Shown piece after piece: positions 7,183-9,328 of a stretch of 9,328 bases of DNA (positions are counted from its first letter, which is position 1; each line of letters starts with the position of its first letter). Source of the stretch: Bovifimicola sp050309585 (GTDB lineage Bacteria; Bacillota; Clostridia; Lachnospirales; Lachnospiraceae). The position numbers and the translations under genes were made by a program. The stretch lies in NCBI GenBank assembly GCA_050309585.1, contig JBNRML010000065.1, positions 1 to 9,328 on the forward strand, given 5' to 3'. The notes beneath the pieces are model-generated. The model was not told where the DNA came from, made no database searches, and saw only the letters and a program-made list of their open reading frames with translations.

Positions 7183-7671
7183 TTATCGGCTCTTATTCTT
7201 TATTTCCGATGTTTTCACTTCTGGCATCACCACTGTTTCCGCTTTTGCAGACTGCTGATAGGCTTCAAAAGCATCTGCCCCATACTGAAATTCCGGCTCT
7301 GCCACAGCTCCAAGCATGGAAGGCTCTGCCATTTCCATATCTTTCATTCGCTCCGGCTCTTTGGCAAGGCTTTCCACCTTATCAAGTGCCTCATCCAGAT
7401 GTTTCTCCATTCTCTGATACAGCTTTTTCTTAGCCTCAAAAGGCTTTTTTACAAGCTCCGTTTTAGAGAATTTCTTTTCCTTTTCGGAATAATCAACCGT
7501 TTCCTTATCCGCAAAGGTACGGAAGGTATTAGCAATCTTCTGTCCGGCTTCCCTCATACCATTACCAAAGGCATCCAATTTATTTATGGTATGCTCTGTC
7601 TCTGCAATACTCTTACGGACATTCTCACGGACAGACTCCAGCTTATCCTTAATGCCTAAGAACTCAGACAC
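7183..7671 (-). CDS. conjugative-element type protein, probable C-terminal part of a DUF6674-like protein
   Basis: A 162-residue, highly charged, mostly helical protein with no signal peptide or membrane segment. Residues 7-55 (IKDKLESVRENV...ANTFRTFADKE) and 60-100 look like helical, coiled-coil-prone segments. The tail from about 110 is acidic and low in complexity. The frame begins with GTG at 7671, only 1 nt after the stop of the preceding small gene. Its only purine-rich element (AAGG) touches the start codon, so independent translation is doubtful. From memory, the style (KFSKTELVKKP, LDEALDKVE) resembles the C-terminal half of DUF6674 proteins of clostridial conjugative elements, whose N-terminal half resembles the preceding gene. 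I infer a gene split by a deletion or frameshift. The biochemical function is unknown. Confidence 0.6.
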   Translation of the reverse strand: MSEFLGIKDKLESVRENVRKSIAETEHTINKLDAFGNGMREAGQKIANTFRTFADKETVDYSEKEKKFSKTELVKKPFEAKKKLYQRMEKHLDEALDKVESLAKEPERMKDMEMAEPSMLGAVAEPEFQYGADAFEAYQQSAKAETVVMPEVKTSEIKNKSR

Positions 7672-7672
7672 C

Positions 7673-7846
7673 TTATGAAGTTAATTCCTCTGTCACCTGC
7701 TCAAGCCTCTTGCCCATACCATCAATCAAAGTTGCCATCTCAAATACATCATTGGCAGCTTCTTTCTGCTGATTCTGATTAAGAAGTGCGATAAGCTCCT
7801 GAATGATTTGGTCTTTTGACAATTCCATATTCTGTACTTGATCCAT
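7673..7846 (-). CDS. small protein, probable N-terminal part of a split DUF6674-like protein
   Basis: A 57-residue acidic helical protein (MDQVQNMELSKDQIIQELIA...). I chose the ATG at 7846, which has AAAGGAG 6 nt upstream, over an in-frame ATG at 7864 that lies before that site and inside a hairpin arm. The pattern, a short lead, then a QELIALLNQN helix, then DVFEMATLIDGMGKRLEQVTEEL, resembles by recollection the N-terminal about 60 residues of DUF6674 proteins in conjugative elements. It stops with TAA and the next frame begins 1 nt later in a different phase. It may be a real small protein, or the front end of a broken one. No catalytic motif is visible. Confidence 0.6.
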   Translation of the reverse strand: MDQVQNMELSKDQIIQELIALLNQNQQKEAANDVFEMATLIDGMGKRLEQVTEELTS

Positions 7847-7865
7847 TCTACTCTCCTTTCCCATA

Positions 7866-7893
7866 GGGCATAGTAGATTATACCACTATGCCC
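7866..7893 (-). promoter_or_regulatory. 9-bp inverted repeat with an extended -10 in its loop
   Basis: GGGCATAGT (7866-7874) and ACTATGCCC (7885-7893) are exact reverse complements with a 10-nt loop. Read on the minus strand, the loop region contains TGGTATAAT: a perfect TATAAT -10 (complement of 7877-7882) with a TGn extension, but no recognisable -35. It sits between the SpoVG-like gene and the following small gene. There is no U-tract on either strand, so it is not an intrinsic terminator. It could be a promoter with an operator, or an RNA hairpin near the ribosome binding site of the next gene. Confidence 0.4.
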
Positions 7894-7915
7894 CATGAAT
7901 AATTATTCCTCATTC

Positions 7916-8596
7916 TTAACGAAAGGGAAGATTTCTGTCCGACTGTCTACTTTCTGCTCTTTCCATGCTCTGTGAGGTTGCCTGCTCCATTCCCTGATTC
8001 ATGGCTTTATCCCTCTCCTGCTGATAGCAGTCCATAAGGGCATCATACAACTTCTCACGAAACTCCTTTGTCACAGGGAAACATACATCCTGGTACTGTG
8101 ACTTACCGCCATTCTGCTTTACCATGTAGGAAGGCATCGCCACAAATTCCTTTTCCTTGCCCTGAATAATGCTGACATTGCTTACCACGAAGCAGTCCTC
8201 AAAATAGATACGGGCAAGACCACGAATGTTGCTGTTCTCTCTCTCAAAAGGTGTTACTGCCACACGAAACTCCGGCTCCTGTGCATTTTCGGCATCCCTG
8301 CTTACCTCTGTCTTGCCGGACTGCTCCATTTCTGCATAGAGAGAAAGAATATCCTCATAGAGTTCTTTTCTGAACTCGCTTGTAATAGGATTGCATACAT
8401 CCTTATACACAGGCTGGTTATGCTCGGTTCTCTCCTTGCTCTTAAAGGAAGGCATAGACACGAAAGGCTCTGCCTCCTGCGACTTCACTACCGCAATATT
8501 GGTAATCTTAAAACAGTCACCAAAAGTTACGGTTGCAAATGCCTTCACATTCTTGTCAGGGTTGTTTACTGCGTTCAGTTTGATTGAATACTTCAT
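7916..8596 (-). CDS. tandem SpoVG-domain protein, conjugative-element type
   Basis: A 226-residue protein built from two SpoVG-like domains joined by an acidic linker. Domain 1 (about 1-90) has VKAFATVTFGDCFKITNIAVV, FVSMPS (45-50) and YKDVCNPITSEFR. Domain 2 (about 109-191) has IRGLARIYFEDCFVVSNVSII, FVAMPS (151-156) and YQDVCFPVTKEFR. Both repeat the SpoVG fold signature of a short strand pair, an F-V-x-M-P-S motif and a P-[IV]-[TN] helix start. Residues 92-108 are the linker and 193-226 a Gln/Met/Ser-rich tail. Chromosomal SpoVG is a single domain of about 95 residues and binds nucleic acid, so this is a duplicated variant, of a kind I associate with conjugative elements. The ATG at 8596 has GAGAGGA about 5 nt upstream. 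Its role in the element is unknown; nucleic-acid binding is an inference. Confidence 0.85.
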   Translation of the reverse strand: MKYSIKLNAVNNPDKNVKAFATVTFGDCFKITNIAVVKSQEAEPFVSMPSFKSKERTEHNQPVYKDVCNPITSEFRKELYEDILSLYAEMEQSGKTEVSRDAENAQEPEFRVAVTPFERENSNIRGLARIYFEDCFVVSNVSIIQGKEKEFVAMPSYMVKQNGGKSQYQDVCFPVTKEFREKLYDALMDCYQQERDKAMNQGMEQATSQSMERAESRQSDRNLPFR

Positions 8597-8653
8597 AAGT
8601 TCCTCTCTTTCTGCCTGTCACACAGGCTTAAAAAATGTTAATAGTTAGTTATC

Positions 8654-8688
8654 TGAAATGGCCGTGTCTTACGACACAGCATATTTCA
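8654..8688 (-). other. two-tier hairpin starting at the stop codon of the acidic protein gene
   Basis: TGAAAT (8654-8659) pairs with ATTTCA (8683-8688), and inside it GTGTC (8664-8668) pairs with GACAC (8673-8677) around TTAC, with an unpaired internal loop. On the minus strand the structure begins at the TGA stop of the upstream gene and ends about 60 nt before the SpoVG-like start. A T-run follows only about 18 nt later, so it is a poor terminator. It may mark an mRNA processing or stability element. Confidence 0.35.
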
Positions 8689-9075
8689 TTCTGTTTCCGA
8701 TTCATCATCCGGGATACAAATAATGCAGGACAACTCTGAAATAGCCTCCATAGCCATTTTCCCATTCTGGTAGTTGGCTAAAGTTATCTCAAATCCGTCC
8801 TGCTCATAGTAGAGCCATTCGCCCTCTTTCTTTTCTGAATCCGCTTCCATAATGACTGTCAGCGAAAAATCGGGAAGATACTCTTTTTCTTCCTCATCAT
8901 AGTTGCAAAACATACCTTCATGCAGGTTAATGTTAAGCTCCGGGATATGCACCCACCAGCCACTTATGACAATCCGGTAATCTTCATCACTCTCCATAAT
9001 GTCATCTGCCACATGGTATAAATCCATTTCACTAATGATTTCCTCTGCCTCGTGCAGTCTGCATGGTATTTTCAT
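8686..9075 (-). CDS. acidic protein of unknown function
   Basis: A 129-residue soluble, strongly acidic protein that I do not recognise. It has a central tryptophan-rich segment (VISGWWVHIPELNINLHEG, about 36-54), acidic runs (YDEEEKEYLPD and a C-terminal DDESETE) and no signal peptide or transmembrane helix. The ATG at 9075 is preceded by GAGGTG with a 7-nt spacer. Its start lies inside the 3' end of the upstream truncated frame, a 44-nt overlap that suggests translational coupling in the original operon. The strong negative charge would fit a protein or DNA mimic such as an anti-restriction factor, but nothing in the sequence demonstrates this. Its neighbours point to mobile-element cargo. 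Confidence 0.75.
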   Translation of the reverse strand: MKIPCRLHEAEEIISEMDLYHVADDIMESDEDYRIVISGWWVHIPELNINLHEGMFCNYDEEEKEYLPDFSLTVIMEADSEKKEGEWLYYEQDGFEITLANYQNGKMAMEAISELSCIICIPDDESETE

Positions 9076-9283
9076 GCTCTCTCACCTCAATCCCTTCCAC
9101 GATACATTTCTGTGCTTCTATTTGGGCAAGTGTAAACTTTTCCTCTTGCCAATGAAACACACACTCTGCAAAATCACACTCCTCATCATAAAGAAGTTTT
9201 CCGGTATTCCTGTCTACGATTGCAGTTACGAAATAATCCGGTTGCAGCTGTTTATGGTAATCTAAAAGTGGTCCAATAATTAG
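9032..9283 (-). pseudogene. 3' remnant of an element gene cut off by an IS-like end
   Basis: An 83-codon open frame without an ATG, ending at TAG (complement of 9032-9034). From about residue 8 it reads as good protein: DYHKQLQPDYFVTAIVDR, then NTGKLLYDEECDFAECVF, then HWQEEKFTLAQIEAQKCIV. The preceding residues (LIIGPLL) are encoded by the repeat unit of the adjacent IS-like terminus, and an in-frame TGA stands just upstream. The gene therefore seems to have lost its 5' end at about position 9264. It overlaps the next gene by 44 nt, which supports it having been a real coding region. I do not recognise the family. Confidence 0.7.
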
Positions 9284-9316
9284 TCAAATATTAATTGAAA
9301 AATGGTCCAAAAATTA
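9264..9316. repeat. two 19-nt direct repeats at the IS-like end
   Basis: The copies read AAAAGTGGTCCAATAATTA (9264-9282) and AAAAATGGTCCAAAAATTA (9298-9316). They differ at two positions and are spaced 34 bp start to start, about three helical turns, so protein bound at both would sit on the same DNA face. Confidence 0.85.
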
Positions 9317-9328
9317 TTACAATCTCCA
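9264..9328. mobile_element. terminus of an insertion sequence running off the right edge, possibly IS21 family
   Basis: Two direct repeats of 19 nt (9264-9282 and 9298-9316) match at 17 positions, sharing the core TGGTCCAA-AATTA, with starts 34 bp apart. Repeated sites of this kind at an element end are typical of transposase binding regions, notably in IS21-family elements, and the GGTCCA core resembles IS21-like ends from memory. The repeats start exactly where the truncated frame to their left loses its protein-like character. The element itself lies outside the window, so the family is uncertain. Confidence 0.55.

Noticed and set aside
8391..8648. Plus-strand 85-codon open frame opposite the SpoVG-like gene
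   Set aside because: It is antisense to a clearly recognised protein and has no supporting start signal.
9264..9316. Repeats at the right edge as part of a CRISPR array
   Set aside because: There are only two AT-rich 19-nt copies with a 15-nt gap, not repeat-spacer architecture.

Overview
The window looks like a piece of a low-to-mid GC, anaerobic Firmicutes chromosome, most likely a gut clostridium of the Lachnospiraceae type. The family assignment is an inference from the protein style, the tryptophan T-box leader and the conjugative-element type genes beside it; no marker gene is present. Every gene I can support is on the minus strand, so transcription runs from the right edge towards the left edge.

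Centre and left (positions 230-7077): a complete tryptophan operon, trpE-trpG-trpD-trpC-trpF-trpB-trpA, covering every step from chorismate to tryptophan. The genes are packed tightly, mostly with ATGA or short overlaps, and each has its own Shine-Dalgarno sequence. The operon starts at a strong promoter with an extended -10 (TTGACA, 17 bp, TAAGAT) and a roughly 310-nt T-box leader. The leader has a UGG (Trp) specifier, a consensus T-box and an intrinsic terminator, so expression should follow the charging state of tRNA-Trp. Between the T-box terminator and trpE lies a second terminator-like hairpin. The TrpE and TrpG sequences have the expected active-site and feedback motifs. TrpA has Glu where the catalytic Asp60 is usually found.

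Right (7183-9328): an accessory region that looks like debris of an integrative/conjugative element. It holds a tandem-domain SpoVG-family protein, two adjacent small reading frames that look like the two halves of one element-type protein (DUF6674-like by recollection), an acidic protein I do not recognise, and a 5'-truncated reading frame. The truncated frame stops being protein-like where an IS-like terminus begins. That terminus has two 19-nt direct repeats and continues off the right edge, and I tentatively compare it to the IS21 family.

Left edge (1-229): no clear terminator follows trpA. Instead there is a small promoter/ribosome-binding-site module leading into a reading frame that runs off the window, probably a transposase. 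An 11-bp inverted repeat brackets the promoter -10 and overlaps the ribosome binding site. In that arrangement read-through RNA from the trp operon would fold over the start site, whereas RNA from the gene's own promoter would not. The trp operon therefore appears to sit between two mobile-element borders.
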